Shown: piece after piece, positions 1 through 13,100 of the stretch | Numbering within the stretch: position 1 is the first letter of the stretch | Layout of the letters: each line of letters opens with the position of its first letter | Origin: Lagopus muta | Lineage: Eukaryota > Chordata > Aves > Galliformes > Phasianidae | DNA: 64,000 nucleotides | Assembly: GCF_023343835.1 (NCBI RefSeq) | Contig: NC_064437.1 | Location: 18,719,501-18,783,500, forward strand | Reading direction: 5' to 3' | Made by a program: the position numbers and the translations under genes | The notes under the pieces: model-generated | Seen by the model: the letters and a program-made list of their open reading frames with translations, nothing else | What the model was told of the DNA's origin: nothing | The model's database searches: none

Positions 1-3000
1 CTGCATTTCCCTACTGTAAATTGCAGCTTTCTTGGGCTAGTTCATTTCAAGTATCCTTGAGAATGTTGATTTGTGCACTCAAGTAGAAAATATCATCTAA
101 AAAAAAATTATGACTTGTACAGAAAACATCTTTTCAAATCTGCCTGCCCAGTGCCTCTTCAGTTCATGCAGATGACATGACCATTCTGCAAAACTGAAGT
201 CAGTCTACTATTATCCAGTACAAACCACTCCTCGGTTCTGCATACCCTTGCAGTGTACAGTCCAGTAATGCATGTAAGAATGTAATGGCAACATGTGTTT
301 TACTACATTAAAAGAGTATCCACATGTATCTCAGAATAAATGAGTTTAGAGTTACAGACAAAGGCTCAAAATGTGCCTCAAAGATGGGTATATTATATTT
401 CTAATCACTGCAGAAATGAAAGAGGATTAACAGCTGCCAAACTTTTCATTTAGAAGTCTAACTGATTTCCACGTATAGCATTGGTAATTGTCTTGAATGA
501 ATACACAAATATACTGAGAAGCTTGAAGTTAGTAACATGCAACGATTCCCCAGTGATCATTGTAAGTACCAACCATGTCAGTTTTTACCTAACAGTTTGG
601 CACTTAAAAAAAACTAATAATCTGTGTCTTAAATCACAAAGTAAGGCTATTTAATAAAGAGTAGATTTACTATGAGAAAGATCCAAGAAAACAAGAAAAT
701 GTTATTTAAAATATAGGATTAAGTATGTCTCAGTGAGCAATGTAAGGAATCATACAACAACCACAGTGGGAAAAGACATAGTTGGAAAAGATCACCCAGT
801 CAAACCATCCACTTACAAATAACATTTCCCCATAAACCATGTCCCTTAGTACATTCAAACGTGAAAGTGGCCAAAACAAACTAAGAAACCAGAAAAATCA
901 GACCCAGCCTATGCAGTTTTAGGGCAATAAGCTATCTTACAACCACATACATGAAAAATCTAAAAAAAAAGCGGATAAAACTTTTTAGTAGAATACAGAA
1001 ACGAAATAAATATTCCATCAGAGCAATTCACACAAAAACTAAATAAAAGAACTTCCTTTAACATTCCTCTTCCACTTCCCTCTTTGACAATATTTTGACA
1101 AAGCTTATTGGAGAAAAAAAAAAAAAAAAAAAAAAAGAAATGAATGAGTAAACAAACCCCAACAAATTACAGCATTCTGTGAAATTTTCCCTTGATAGAA
1201 TTTCTTTCCAAAACTTCATGCATGACACTTGTACTGCATTGACATGAAACTCATGAGATGACATGTAGAAGGTATCCATGCAGCAGTACATTGTCAATAA
1301 TACTCTCTATTTTCAACTAACCCTTCTGTTATTGGACTGAATTACAGCTTCTCACACTCTCATCACACTCTCTTTAGAGAAAGACAGCCCTGATGGCACT
1401 AACGAGGCTTTAAAGGCCCTTAACCAGCCTCAGCTCAGGCCTCCGCTCATATCCCTTGCACATGGACCCAGGAACACTGTCTAAACTCAGATCCCAGCCT
1501 CTATGGGTCCTCATGACCCTGGAGGAGGAGTGCCATTTACTATTAGTACTTGCTATACTTGTTTCATATAGTATTTAGTTTCATACAGTATTTAGTATAG
1601 TAACTAGTATTAGAACTTGCTATATACATGTGTAGCCATGGAGCTCCTTGTTTCAGGCTGTGACCTACAGACTTCCTGGCTTGACCTTAGAGCGTCATGT
1701 TAATGTGGATGTGCATGGCAGCAACTGGACCTGGATTTGTCCTTTGGATTGACTCTCTTCCTTAATTGTAGACCTACCTCATCCCAGTAATTGTGTCCTG
1801 TGGTCTAGACTTCGTGTTGGATAGCCACCATCTCTGTAAATGCCCTTCTGACCTTGCTCAGGGCCCTGGCAGGTGATGTTGGTTTTGTTCTGCACTATTT
1901 ACGTCCCCTCAGTCCCCACAGGCAACAGCTAGTCTGTGCTGCCCTCTTATGCTTACTTCTGTAGAGCTTGTCTGTAGGCTTGGATATGCATTCTCATTAT
2001 GCAGTGACAAATAATCCTTCTTAAAGTTTTATCTGTTTTTTTTCTTGCTAGGTTTTCTCTCTTAATTCTTGTTATGCTGGCTCTTCCTTTCACATCCTTA
2101 TTCTCAGGATCTGATAGATCTGGTTCTCCCTTGTTTTTCACTGGGAAATCTCTATTCAGTAACTTCAGTAGAACTACTGCATGCTATGCTCACAAAAGCC
2201 AAATTCCATTACTTGATCTGTCCCTCAATCAATAAATGTGACTTTATCACAAGATGTATCAGAATCATTTTATGGAAGTGAAAAGTGAGAGAAGGATCTC
2301 AAGAATTATAAGAAATAGCTTAGCATAAACTCTTAATGACATCTGAGCTCGCTAAACTATCTTCTAGATAGCATTAGATGTAAGAACTCCAAGCTCTACC
2401 TATGAAATTTTATATATAAGCCTTATTATTCTAGTAGCATGATGGTAAAGGGACAGAAAGGAGAATGGGGTTTTTTCTTTGGGGTTGAGACAATGGAATA
2501 AGTAATGAGCTGAAAGACTGATCTGCAGTAAAGGTAGTGTTTGACAGAAGTAATTTCAGCACTGACAAAAAGCTTCTTCCACTAACTGAACCTTATGCAA
2601 AGTGTAAATCACGATTTGTTTGCCAAATACAGTGGTTTATCTTCCACACTGGTGAAATGATCTGTAAACAAAAAAAATGATGGACTCTGACCGTATTTGG
2701 AAAATGCGGGGCTTTACCTTAGCAAAGCTATCAAAAGTAGCAGCTCTGAGCACTAAAGAAGCTTCAGCACATCATTCTTGTCACAGTGGCAGCCATCTTA
2801 TGAAGAAATTTTTTTTCCCAGTGCTTATGACTTGATTGTTGTATGTTTCTGTTTTGCCAAACACATAGTCATGTTATTCCGTTTGATTAGGTAGAGACAG
2901 TGAAAATGCTAGGTATTTCAGTTAAAATCCTTTTTCTTCACTGTACAAGGAACAAAAGCACCGCATTCATCTTCACTGCTCCAAATCTTTTCAAATTCAG

Positions 3001-6000
3001 ATCCTCAAAATGACTATTTTTCCCCTTGTGATTACTGTGGTCCCCTTGTCCATCACTGTGGTCCCAAGACTGTGCTCAGCAGTGCCTTGTTCCCTTTTGT
3101 TCCACTGCTTCTGTTTCCTTCTGACTCCCCACAGCAGACAGGAAGTATAATTCAGTCATAAAGGCAGTATGCCCATTCTTCATCCTAAATTAAGGAGCCA
3201 GGTGTAGGAAATTCCAGGAGTTCCTTAAACAAGGTTGTGTTGTGTGCCATGAACACACTCTCCTTCAATGTCTAGTAAGATTTAAATTGTGGTTTGCCCT
3301 GTGGATTTTAGGTCTGAGCTATACTGAGTATTTAGATCTTCATCCAGCCAGTAATTAATAAGCTAACATGATTACAGTTTGTGCTTGAAGTGCCTTGTTT
3401 GAGGTAGTGCTCACCACCACGCACGTAGAAGCTTTGGCAAAGAGAGCAACCAAGGTGTAAAACTAAAAGCTACTATTCAGTGAAACTGAATGGAATGTTC
3501 TTGGCCTAAGGTAGCCTAATTTAAGAAATATTAACCTCACAGGGGAGAAAGGTCTAGAAAGAGAAGCATGAACTGAAAGGAAAATCTGTATGTTTTTTTC
3601 ACTTCTCACAGATCATTCTGAAAGCATTCAGATGAAGACACTGTAATGCTTTGCTGTGTGAATTTCATCAAAGTTATGTTACAAAAATGTTATTGTAAAT
3701 GTATCAAATGCTTTATTTCCTTCCACAGCACTTAATGTGCAAAAAAGTTTGTCTTGAAGGGAGAATACTTAAATATCATCATATAAACAAAAATAATTTG
3801 CCGTGCAAATTATTTGCTTTTATTTTTTGCCAGAAAAAATAGATGGATTTATGAGAGTGACTGTGCACTTGAAAGCCTTCCAGAAGAATCATGTTCTTAT
3901 TCAGTAGATTCAAAACACTAAATAGAAACCCTATTTAGAGAACAAAAAAGAGAACCTAGAGTGAAGTACAGTCTGTTATATTGTCTTACGTGAAGCAGAG
4001 ATGCACAAGAACTTATCTAGATATTCTTTACTGGGAAGAATCTAACTTCTAGTGACTACTCCTTTTATTTTTTTATTCCTTTTATTTTTTGGATCCCAGC
4101 ATGGCTGGCAAACTCTTTCAGTGAGGGCAAGATAAACTTTATGTAAACTTTTCTCAAAGAACATAATTTTCTTGCTTACATATTGAAAGTAGGATTCAGA
4201 TCTGACTGCCAGGTGTATACCATATGCATGTCTGGAAAGTAGAAAAGCTGATAATCAAGCTAGTTTAGCATCTCTTATGCTTGAACCGGTGCTGTCATAA
4301 TTTACAGTGTGAATTGCAAAACCTGATTTGATTCACATATTGTTTTTCATACGGACATCCAATGAATGGAGATGTGCCTCTAACATTCCTGTATATGGAA
4401 CAACTGGTTGAATAATTATGCTTTGCATGCTACCAATTTAACTTCGTTGCTGTTAACATTTCTCACAAGATGGAGGAATTAATGAAGAAATCAAACATTT
4501 GTAGGACTCGATGAAAATGACGAATAGTTGAAAATGTTTCTCATGAAAAAAACACTCTTATTTTGAGACCACTTTGAGAAGATATCAGTGAAATTGTGCC
4601 ATCTTGGAAAGTCTAATGGAGCTCTTAGCTAAGAAAGCTAAGAGTGGATCAAACCACTGCACTCAGAACTCTGCTAAGGAGATATGATCTCTGTGGATTT
4701 GTATAGAATATAGCTGGTCTATTTAAGGTGCAACTACAGTATATGCCCGATCAAGAAAGAAAACTGACTTTATTTATAAAAGATGTTGCAGGGTTCTACA
4801 AAATGAGAGCAACAAAGATTTAGCAGAACAGCATCATCTGCAATTAAGTTACAGCAACATCTAGCGGTCAAATATCAAAACCAGAATTTATCCATTGTTT
4901 TGGTACTTTGTTCAAACAGAAAAAACTAAAAGCTACTTACATTTCAGGAAAGAGATTACCCTACTTTTTTTCTTTTCTCTTTTTTTTTTCTTCAGAATCT
5001 ACTTTCTCATTTCCTTTTCACAGCAATGTAATTTAATAGAACACACAAATAGAGAAGATATGAGGGCCTCCTATTCACTCTAACTGTACTCAGATATACT
5101 TGGAATGGAAATAAAATCATCTACATTACATACAAGTTAAGTTAAATGACATGTAGCAGTCATTGTGGCCTCTGATGTTATATGAACGTGTAAACAATAT
5201 CTAAGAAAATACAGCTCTTGCCCATGACTGAATCTTCTGCAGCTCTTAATAGCTATTACTACCAGCAATATGTTTATCTTAACAGTGGTGTTCTTGTCCT
5301 TCTATTAACTTTTAATTTCTAAGGCTACTTTCTGACATTACACTATTCATCTTAATGTGAAGGAAATTACAGGATTCCTACCATGAAATTCAATTTTTCC
5401 CCCAGCAGTTTTGTCATTGCTGTACCAAAGCTGTTCTTGTGGCTTTCTTTTTTTCCTTAGTTGCCTTAGGAAAAGCGTTTTAATTATTAAAACTCTTAAC
5501 AAATATCTTGCCAGCCTTGTCTAGCTCACAGGCAATTAGATGGAAAAATTATCTTTTCGGGAACTGATTTTGAGTTATATGTAATACCACGTACTTCTTC
5601 CATGTAGGATGTAGCCCATTAAATCCAGTACTGTTCTTGCTAATAACAAGACATAGATTTTCATTGTTTGTAAAGCCTCGGCACTGAGGCATGTCAGACA
5701 TACTTTGAATTTATCTGGATTGTTGGGAGCTTTGTTGTAGCCTGCTTAGATGTAACAGCAATTTTTCTTATCAGTTGGCTAATAATTTAATTTTGAATTG
5801 AAAAATAGATTTGATGTAAACTGCAGCAAAAAGCACTTATTCTACATAGAGCAAAGATTGTCCACTCTGATGTAATGCAGGAACACAGGCCTTGTAAGAT
5901 AGAAGAAGCCCTGAAATCAATGAGTTGTATGGAGTAATTATTAACCTTTTCACTCATCTGTAATTTCATGCAAAATATAAATGGAGTAGAAGCTATGTAG

Positions 6001-6430
6001 ACACTGGTATGCTACACAGTAGGGATTTGTAATCTATAGTTTGAAACTATAAAGAAAAATAAAAATAAGCTTCAATCAGAAAGAAAACCAGTCAAACAGT
6101 ATTTCTGGCTGCAGATTTTATAGTTCTGAAAGTCACCGTGTGTACAGTTAGAAATTAACCGTTCCATCTGGAGTTTGAGTCCTAGAATCTAGTCTGTACT
6201 TTGAAATTTGAACTTTGTATTAGCCTCTTTGACAGTCATTCAAAGAATAAAGTCAAGCACTCTAACTTTAGATATGGCTTGCTACACAGATTTCTACTTG
6301 TGATGAAGGCATGCTAGACAACTATAAGGTTTATTTTCCTGTAAAGCAGTTCTGCTCATCTTCAGCCAATAGGCAGTATCTACTCTGCATCAAAACCCAC
6401 AAACTGAGAAGTTCTGCTTTGAGGATGCAA
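1..6430. other. Intergenic AT-rich stretch, no gene recognised
   Basis: No open frame here exceeds about 80 codons and none resembles a known protein. The stretch holds a run of 23 A at 1114-1136 and otherwise low-complexity AT-rich DNA. A more GC-rich block at about 1370-1960 is listed separately. I see no RNA gene or splice-flanked exon. Confidence 0.6.
1370..1960. repeat. Unassigned GC-richer block, possible old interspersed repeat
   Basis: Base composition changes against the AT-rich surroundings, and the text has the look of an old dispersed element. It contains short internal duplications around 1545-1625, where a phrase similar to TAGTATTTAGT recurs. I cannot name a family. It could be a decayed LTR or a unique sequence. 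A repeat-library search would decide. Confidence 0.2.
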
Positions 6431-6469
6431 TCACAGAAACAACAAAATCATCACAGACATGAGGACACT

Positions 6470-6810
6470 TCCCATTTTATTGCGTTGGCCCATTATATCA
6501 GAGATGGATCTTGGTGGTATGGAATTAGAGGATGAACTTTCCCACCAATGTTTTGTTATGTTTTGTTGCCATGTGACAGATGTCAGCAGAGGTGGTCTGA
6601 CAAAATGGTGTCTGACATGGAAGTGCATATAAAGGAAAGGTGTGTCACTGAATTGCTCGAGGTGGAAAAATTCACACCCACAGACATTCATTGACATTTG
6701 CTGAACGTTTATGGAGACCAAGCAGTGGATTGTCAGCATGGTGAGGCAGTGGATTGTCAGCACGGTGAGGCAGTGGGTGCTGCATTTCAGCAGTGGCAAT
6801 GGCTAACAGC
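6470..6810 (+). mobile_element. Probable mariner-type transposase remnant
   Basis: Reading the + strand with a few frame changes gives a stretch resembling the N-terminal helix-turn-helix part of mariner-like transposases: a segment like MEVHIKERCVTELLEVEK near 6617-6670, then a segment around LLNVYGDQ near 6700-6722. It is broken by stops and frameshifts. A 24-bp unit is repeated in tandem inside it (6722-6745, 6746-6769, partial to 6776), which duplicates part of the would-be helix region. Family assignment rests on protein-level memory and is tentative. Confidence 0.45.
6722..6776. repeat. 24-bp tandem repeat, 2.3 units
   Basis: The unit GCAGTGGATTGTCAGCATGG plus four bases (GTGAG overlap) occurs twice with one T/C difference, then starts a third time. 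It lies within the mariner-like remnant. Confidence 0.8.
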
Positions 6811-7293
6811 ATAACAGGTCAAAGTTTTTCACATACTGAGAAAACTACATATCCACACACAACTGGGATGTAATGAAATTTATTATGTATCACTTTTAAT
6901 GCTTTAATTCTTGTCTTAAACACTTGGCATAGAAATATTAAAATTAATATATACTTAACACTGAGGTCAGAACAACGATGTCACTAAATTCTCCATGCTA
7001 AATTAGCTCTGAATCACGGGTAAGAATGTCCTATACTAGACAGTCTTTTATGAAATGTGTGACTTCTGATGACTTTTCAAATAAGGCAGAAAATAAATGA
7101 ATTAAAACAAACAAACAAACAAAAATACAGCAGCTTGAGAGTAAACTAATGAATCCTGGAAAGTGCCAAATTAGCAACTCTGGAGAAATAAAATGGCATT
7201 TTTGTTAGTTTTGTCTTTCTAAAAGCCACTTGCTTATAATGCTTTCTTCTTTCTGAGGGAAAACAAAGAAAATCAGCTCTCAACCAACTATTT

Positions 7294-7323
7294 TTGTTGT
7301 TGTTGTTGTTGTTGTTGTTGTTG
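7294..7323. repeat. (TTG)n microsatellite
   Basis: About ten TTG units in a row. On the minus strand they encode a run of asparagines in a meaningless open frame. Confidence 0.9.
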
Positions 7324-7403
7324 CCTATATCTGTTTCTGGCATAACTATAGATATTACACAAGGAAGAAGGGAGAGAAAGCAGAAATTACAGATTGCAGT
7401 TTC

Positions 7404-7930
7404 CAGATCACAGAATCACAGAATCATAGTGATTGCAAGGGAGCTCTAGAAATCACCTGGCCCAATCCTCTGGTTAAGCAGGTTCTTAGGAAAGCATCTA
7501 GGCAGATTTTGAATATCTCCAGAGAAGGGGACTCCACAACTTTCTTTAGAAATTCCCTGTCTTTCTTGAACTGGAGAGCACAGAACTGAACACAGCACCC
7601 CAGATGTGGCCTCTCCAGGGCAGACTAGAGGGGGAGATCACCCCCTCAGTGTGTTGGCCACGCTCTTTTTAATGTGCCCTGGGATATCATCAGCCTTCTT
7701 GGCCACAAGGGTACACTGCTGACTCACCGTCAACTTGTTGTCCACCAGGATGCCTAGGTCCTTCTCTGCAGAGCCCTTTTCCACTTGGTGAGGCACTAAC
7801 TTATACCAGCGCATTTGGTTAGTTCTTCCCAGGAGTAGAACTCCACATTTGCCATTTTTTAACCTCATAAGGCTCCCCTCTGTCCAAACCTCCAGTTTGT
7901 TCTGGTCAGATCTTGTGTTGTCATATAGCT
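7404..7930 (-). mobile_element. CR1 LINE 3' fragment, reverse orientation
   Basis: The block opens with the reverse complement of the CR1 3' end (CACAGAATCACAGAATCAT) and continues with text typical of avian CR1: the passage near 7500-7550 about clusters ending in TCCAGAGAAGGGGACTCCAC, and later the segment around 7690-7790 that in the coding sense specifies the C-terminal reverse-transcriptase region (VDNKLTVSQQCTLVAKKA on the minus strand). It is 5'-truncated, as most CR1 copies are. Confidence 0.88.
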
Positions 7931-8739
7931 TGTAGACAGTTTCTCTTAAAAATAATGACAATAACTTGCAGCTGAGGCTGCTGGGTGTGCAGAGACAGCT
8001 CTTTCCTTATTCTGATAATGGAACTCCAATTGTTGGAGTCTAAATAAGGTATAGAATATGTATAGAGTATCAAGTCTTTCATGTTTTTGTTTTTCACTGA
8101 ATGCAGAAAAAACAAAAGCAATCGTATAGTTTAAATAAGAAACTGAAGGAAACATTTTTCTTCCCTTAAGTGCAGAGACTGTTTGGTTTGTTTTTATTTT
8201 TATTTTTTTAAGTCCTTTCTGTCTCTCTTTTTAAAGCCTTTTCAGCCTCTCAAATTGTATTAGAAGTAATAGTGACTATTTTTGGGAGGAACAGAACTTG
8301 AATTAAGATCGCACTGCTTTTGTAATCTGAAGCCTTATCTTGTCAGTGAATGGCAAAAACAAACCCAGAAGATCCAGTAAATACAACGCATATTTTTTCT
8401 CTAGTGCCAACTCTAACGTGCAATTTTGTTCCTGAAAGGACATGTCCTCAATGTGCGTGGTCATTTAGTCTGTGCATTGTGCAAACTGGTTCTGGGGTCA
8501 TTTAAAACTGGCCCTCCCAATCCTGGGTGTATAGGAGTTCCAGGATGATAGATTGCTCTTGGAGAGTCTTTATGTATATGGGCATACACTGTTTTGTAGA
8601 CAAGGAAAGATAAGGCACACTATCTTGAGCTTAGTGCCATGCTAACACAGCGACTTGCCTTCTCACTTTGCTTGCTCATATCCAGTCAACTGGAATATGT
8701 TTTCTTCTTCTTCTGGAGACATAAAAAATACCTAGAGGC

Positions 8740-8771
<32 letters not shown>

Positions 8772-9945
8772 ACAACCAATATTGAAAACAGTAGGGTCCT
8801 GAAATCCCACAGTGCAACTATTAAACTATTACTGAGCATTTAAAAATTGTTCTGGACTTATTTCACTAGGATAAATATCTAAAAGCACCTTTATACATCT
8901 TAGTGCTCCAATAAACAACATTTCTGCTTTCATAATCTTTTTTTTTTTTTTTTTTTTTTTTTTTCACTTGAGGATGCAAGTAAGTGCTTTCCAAGGAATT
9001 GGGAGCCCATTAACTCATACCATTTAAAAGCAAACTACTACAGCATTTCTAGTGGAGTCCTGCATTTTTATCATTCTACCTGTCACTGACATTTGTTGGC
9101 TTCATAAACAACTGTAACTGACAGGCTGAGTTGGACTTTCACTACATAGGACAATGGCATCTGCCTCCGGCCACTGCTGATTTGTCATTAGTAGACAACT
9201 TTACGGCGTCAGTAATGAATGAATGGTGTCCAAAATATCAGGAAATTCTGCAAAACTTATTTTCTTGATTTTATAAAAACTTTTTACAAAATTTTAGTGA
9301 CATTTTTACATTTTTCTTGCCACTTTTAGTGTTCAGTGTCACTGGAAAACACTTTTTTTTTCCCCCTCCCCTGACTAGAGCTCAATCACATTTCTCAGTT
9401 CTGAGAGAAAAAAAATATATTTTGAATTACGTAATCATTTCACTGTCTGGTGAGTGATCTACAGATGAAGGACTGGAGTGCATTAGAGAGCTACAAATGG
9501 AAGTGAAAAATTTGCTTTGCTAAAAAATGCACATCTGCATAACATGTCCTTCTGTCTCCTTACCCAGGAGTGCACCTAAAGGTCTAATTTACACAAAACA
9601 GAGCAACAAAGCTGCCGCTGATTAGCTTTTGCAATGCCAAGGCTCCTACCTGGTGCAAGTAACTGTGGCCAACATTTGAGAGTCTCCTGAATTTATAAAA
9701 CAATAGGCCACAGTTCACAAAGCTGGTCGGTGTTAAAATTTCAACATCAGAACACACGGTATTGCTGGTGTCATAGGGAAAGTACACTGTAGTATTTTCC
9801 CCTGTGCCAATTTTTCCACTTGTCTTTGAATTCACAGATGTTTCCTAACCTATGTGAACGGGATCAACAAAAATGCAGCAGCTGATCCTTTAAGAAATCG
9901 CTGCTAAATTTTTGCTTCGCTACTTGATGTGTTTCCAAACGCTGC
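7931..9945. other. Intergenic stretch with long poly(A) and poly(T) runs
   Basis: No gene recognised. It contains 28 A at 8743-8770 and 27 T at 8938-8964, which are complementary and about 170 bases apart. Open frames are short and lack splice context or family resemblance. Confidence 0.6.
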
Positions 9946-9949
9946 ATTT

Positions 9950-10179
9950 CCCCAGCTTTTTCTCCCTAGTGGCAGAGAGGCCGAGCAGGCCGCCAGCCAG
10001 TCACACAGAACAGGCGCCGCCAGGCGGACAGCCGCAGCCGCTTCCCGCCCAAACGCGCCCCGGCTCCACCCCAATGGCTGAGGCGTCTCGCGCCAACAGC
10101 CCGCCCGCCGAGGTGCGGGAGGCAGCCTCTGCTCTCGCGCGACTTGTGGGAGTGCCGCCGCTTCCGGCCTCGCGCTGCG
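9950..10179 (+). promoter_or_regulatory. CpG-rich promoter and 5' leader of RNPC3
   Basis: G+C and CpG density rise abruptly near 9960 and stay high to about 10530, spanning the RNPC3 start codon. There is no TATA box near the start. This is the usual picture of a housekeeping CpG-island promoter. The transcription start cannot be placed from sequence alone. Confidence 0.65.
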
Positions 10180-13100
10180 ATGGCGGCGTCGGGCAGCGAG
10201 GAGGAGCGGGCGGGTGGCGCGGCGCTGGGCGCAGGGCAGTGTCACCCCGGCGTGGCGCGACGGCGTGGGCGGACGCTCCTGGTGCGGCACCTGCCCGCCG
10301 AGCTGACCGCGGCGGAGAAGGAGGACCTGCTGCAGCACTTCGGGGCAGTGGCCGTGCGCGTCCTGTCGGACCACGGGCGGCTGGTGAGGGCGCGGGCGTG
10401 AGGAGGCCCTGGCCGATTGCTTCGTGGCTCGGTGCGGCCCGGAGGGCTTCGGCCTGGGCCGTCCTTTGGAAAAAGGAGCGGGGCAGCGTGGAGTGCTCGC
10501 TGGGGGGACAGAGATCCGCCCCGCAGCTCTGCCTCTTAGAATCATAGAGTCGTTTGACTTGGAGGCAACCTTTAATGGTCTTCGCTCCCCTGTAATGCAG
10601 AAACTTCTTATTCTGATTTCTTACAAAGAACGTTCCCTAAGCCTTTGCCACACGCTGCAGTTATAAGAGTGATAACTGGAAATTTTCTTACTTTTCTGGT
10701 TTGAACTCAGTGCGGCATTTTGTTTGTTTTCCAGAAACATACTGCTTTTGCTACTTTTCCTAGTGAAAATGCTGCTGTAAAGGTTTGTATTCAAATTTGT
10801 TATTGTTTTAGCAAAGGACTTCTCTGTATTGCTATTTGTTCCATAACGTTTTACATGTGATCTCGTGTGGAGCAACATAAAATATTACTGTTTCAGGAGC
10901 ATCCTGTTTTTACCTGGGACAGAACTGACTTCCTTCCTGGTGTCTGATATGATGCTGTGTTTTGGCTTTAGGAGAAAACCGATGTTGATAACACACAGAT
11001 GTTTTGGTTGTTATTAAACAGCGGTGTACAGAACCAAGGATGTTTCAGGTTCTCAGGTTCTCATACTGTCCTGCCAGCATGGGGTCTGGGGAGCATGAGG
11101 AGCTGGGAGGGGACGGAACCAGGACAGCTGACCTAAACTGGCCAAAGAATATTTCATAGTGTATGGCATCGTGCAGAAAAAAAAACCTTGAAAAATGGAG
11201 GGGAGTTGGCCAGACAGGCATTGGTCAGCAGGTGGTGAGCGATTGCTTGCACATCAATTGGTTTGCAAATACACATATGTATAAACTTTCTATCTACCTA
11301 TGTCTATGACTACCGTTATTTCTCTCTTCCATCTTTGTAAATAGTTCTTATCTCAACCTGTGAGTTGTAACTTTTTTTTCTGACTCTCCCCCATATCACT
11401 GGGAGAGAGGTTACTGGTACCCTAGGGTTAGGGTACTGGGAGAGAGCTGTGAGCAAAAGGCTGCATGGTGTTTGGCTGCTTGCAGGGTTAAACCACAAGG
11501 AGAAGGATTTGGGAAAAAAAACCCACTTGCATAGTCATAGGAAAGATGGGTTGGGTCTTTGAAAGTCATCTGGTCCGACCTGTGACTTAGAGCAAGGCAA
11601 AGTCACTTGAGATGATGCTGATGGTGTTTTGTCTAGGATGCTTGTGCATTCTTGTATAGGCTGTAAAACAAACCTAAGTTGCTTGTCTCGTGCGCAATTG
11701 GGTATGTGACAAAATTTAGACATAGTGAAGTAAACAATTCAAAGCTGCCTTGTGTGCCAGCCTCAATAATAGTAAGAAAAATGTCATGTTAATGGAAGAC
11801 ATGCATGTAAACTGATATTACTAGTGATGCCTTTTAAATCTGACTGGTGAAAAGCCTCTGCCCTGAATGCCACTCTTATATTCCAGATTGTTTATTAAGT
11901 CGTGCTAAAAAATAATATTGAAAGAAGGCGCAAAGATTTTGTGAGATAAACAGTGATGAATTTAGGTTGCTTTGTGTCTGTTGCTGGTAGACTCTCAAGA
12001 CTTGCAGAGAACTAGAGCTTCACCATGTAACAACAAGGCAATTTGCAATTTACAGATTCTGAGATAGTACTGGTAGACTACACCATGTGTGTAGTTTGTA
12101 AGTGAGGCATTTTTTTCTTGAAATCAGAGATTTACTAGTGTGTGTAATAAGTGTTGTTGAGGCTGCAGTCCCATGGCTATGTTCAGATTTAAAATTTGAA
12201 GTCTTGCTTTGAAACAATCTGATATTTTTCCTCTTCTGTTTCTTTCCTTTCTCTGTTACAATAATTTGAAGGCTTTGTCAAGACTGCATCAGCTGAAACT
12301 TTTAGGGCACACATTAGTTGTTGAATTTGCAAAGGAGCAAGATAGCGTGCAGGTACTTAACCAGCCTTCACTGTCAGACAAATGTAAAAGGTATGTGGAT
12401 AATAATTCAATATGTGTGTGTTCAAGGAAGTGTAATTCTGTATTCATAACATTTTCCTGGTACTGTTAAGTAAAAGGGTAAATCATAGCCTTTTAGTAAT
12501 GTTAATAGGTGTGTTCAAATCTGTAGATGAGCGATTTCATTCCTCCTATTAGTATTGTCCTGTTCAGTATAATCTTGAAACGGTCCCCATCCTTATTCCT
12601 GTAAGGTATCCTTCACCAGAGATAGTCCTGCTAATTTTCATGTTGAGCAAGACTCCAGTCTATGTAAGATGACCTCTGTGATACCCAGGTTCCTTGTGCT
12701 TAGGAGTCTCTTCTGCTTCTTTTTTGTGTCAGAGCTGTAGTGTCATTTTGCCATCAGAAAGTACGTACAGTGTTTTCGTGGTGTTTCTTTCTAATCTAAT
12801 TGAGTCAGGCAAAATTGACACCTGTAGGTATGATTGCATAAGACTGTACTATCTAAGTTTGCATCAAACATGAAACAGAATCTCTTTTCAAATGTATAAA
12901 GAAATATATAAATAAAAATACAAAAATAAATCCTAATTATAGTGTCATCAAGGATTATGATAGTTTGGATTTCAAATATTTGTTGAATATGTAATTTAAA
13001 AAAAAAAAATTGTGTAGCTAAACTTTTAGATTTACCTGTGCAGTATGCAACAAAGCAATAAAAGCTATGTCATTGTGCTTCATTAAAATCAGCTGTAGAG

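Noticed and set aside
9904..10547. Long frames on both strands (211-213 codons) across the RNPC3 start
   Set aside because: They are CpG-island shadows. The real frame is the RNPC3 exon 1 frame beginning at 10180, which continues in phase into exon 2.
12606..12613. Single GTATCCTT in RNPC3 intron 3, and another at 51-58
   Set aside because: Lone matches to a short motif are expected by chance. Neither has a nearby partner copy, and no USSE-like position or branch site was seen.
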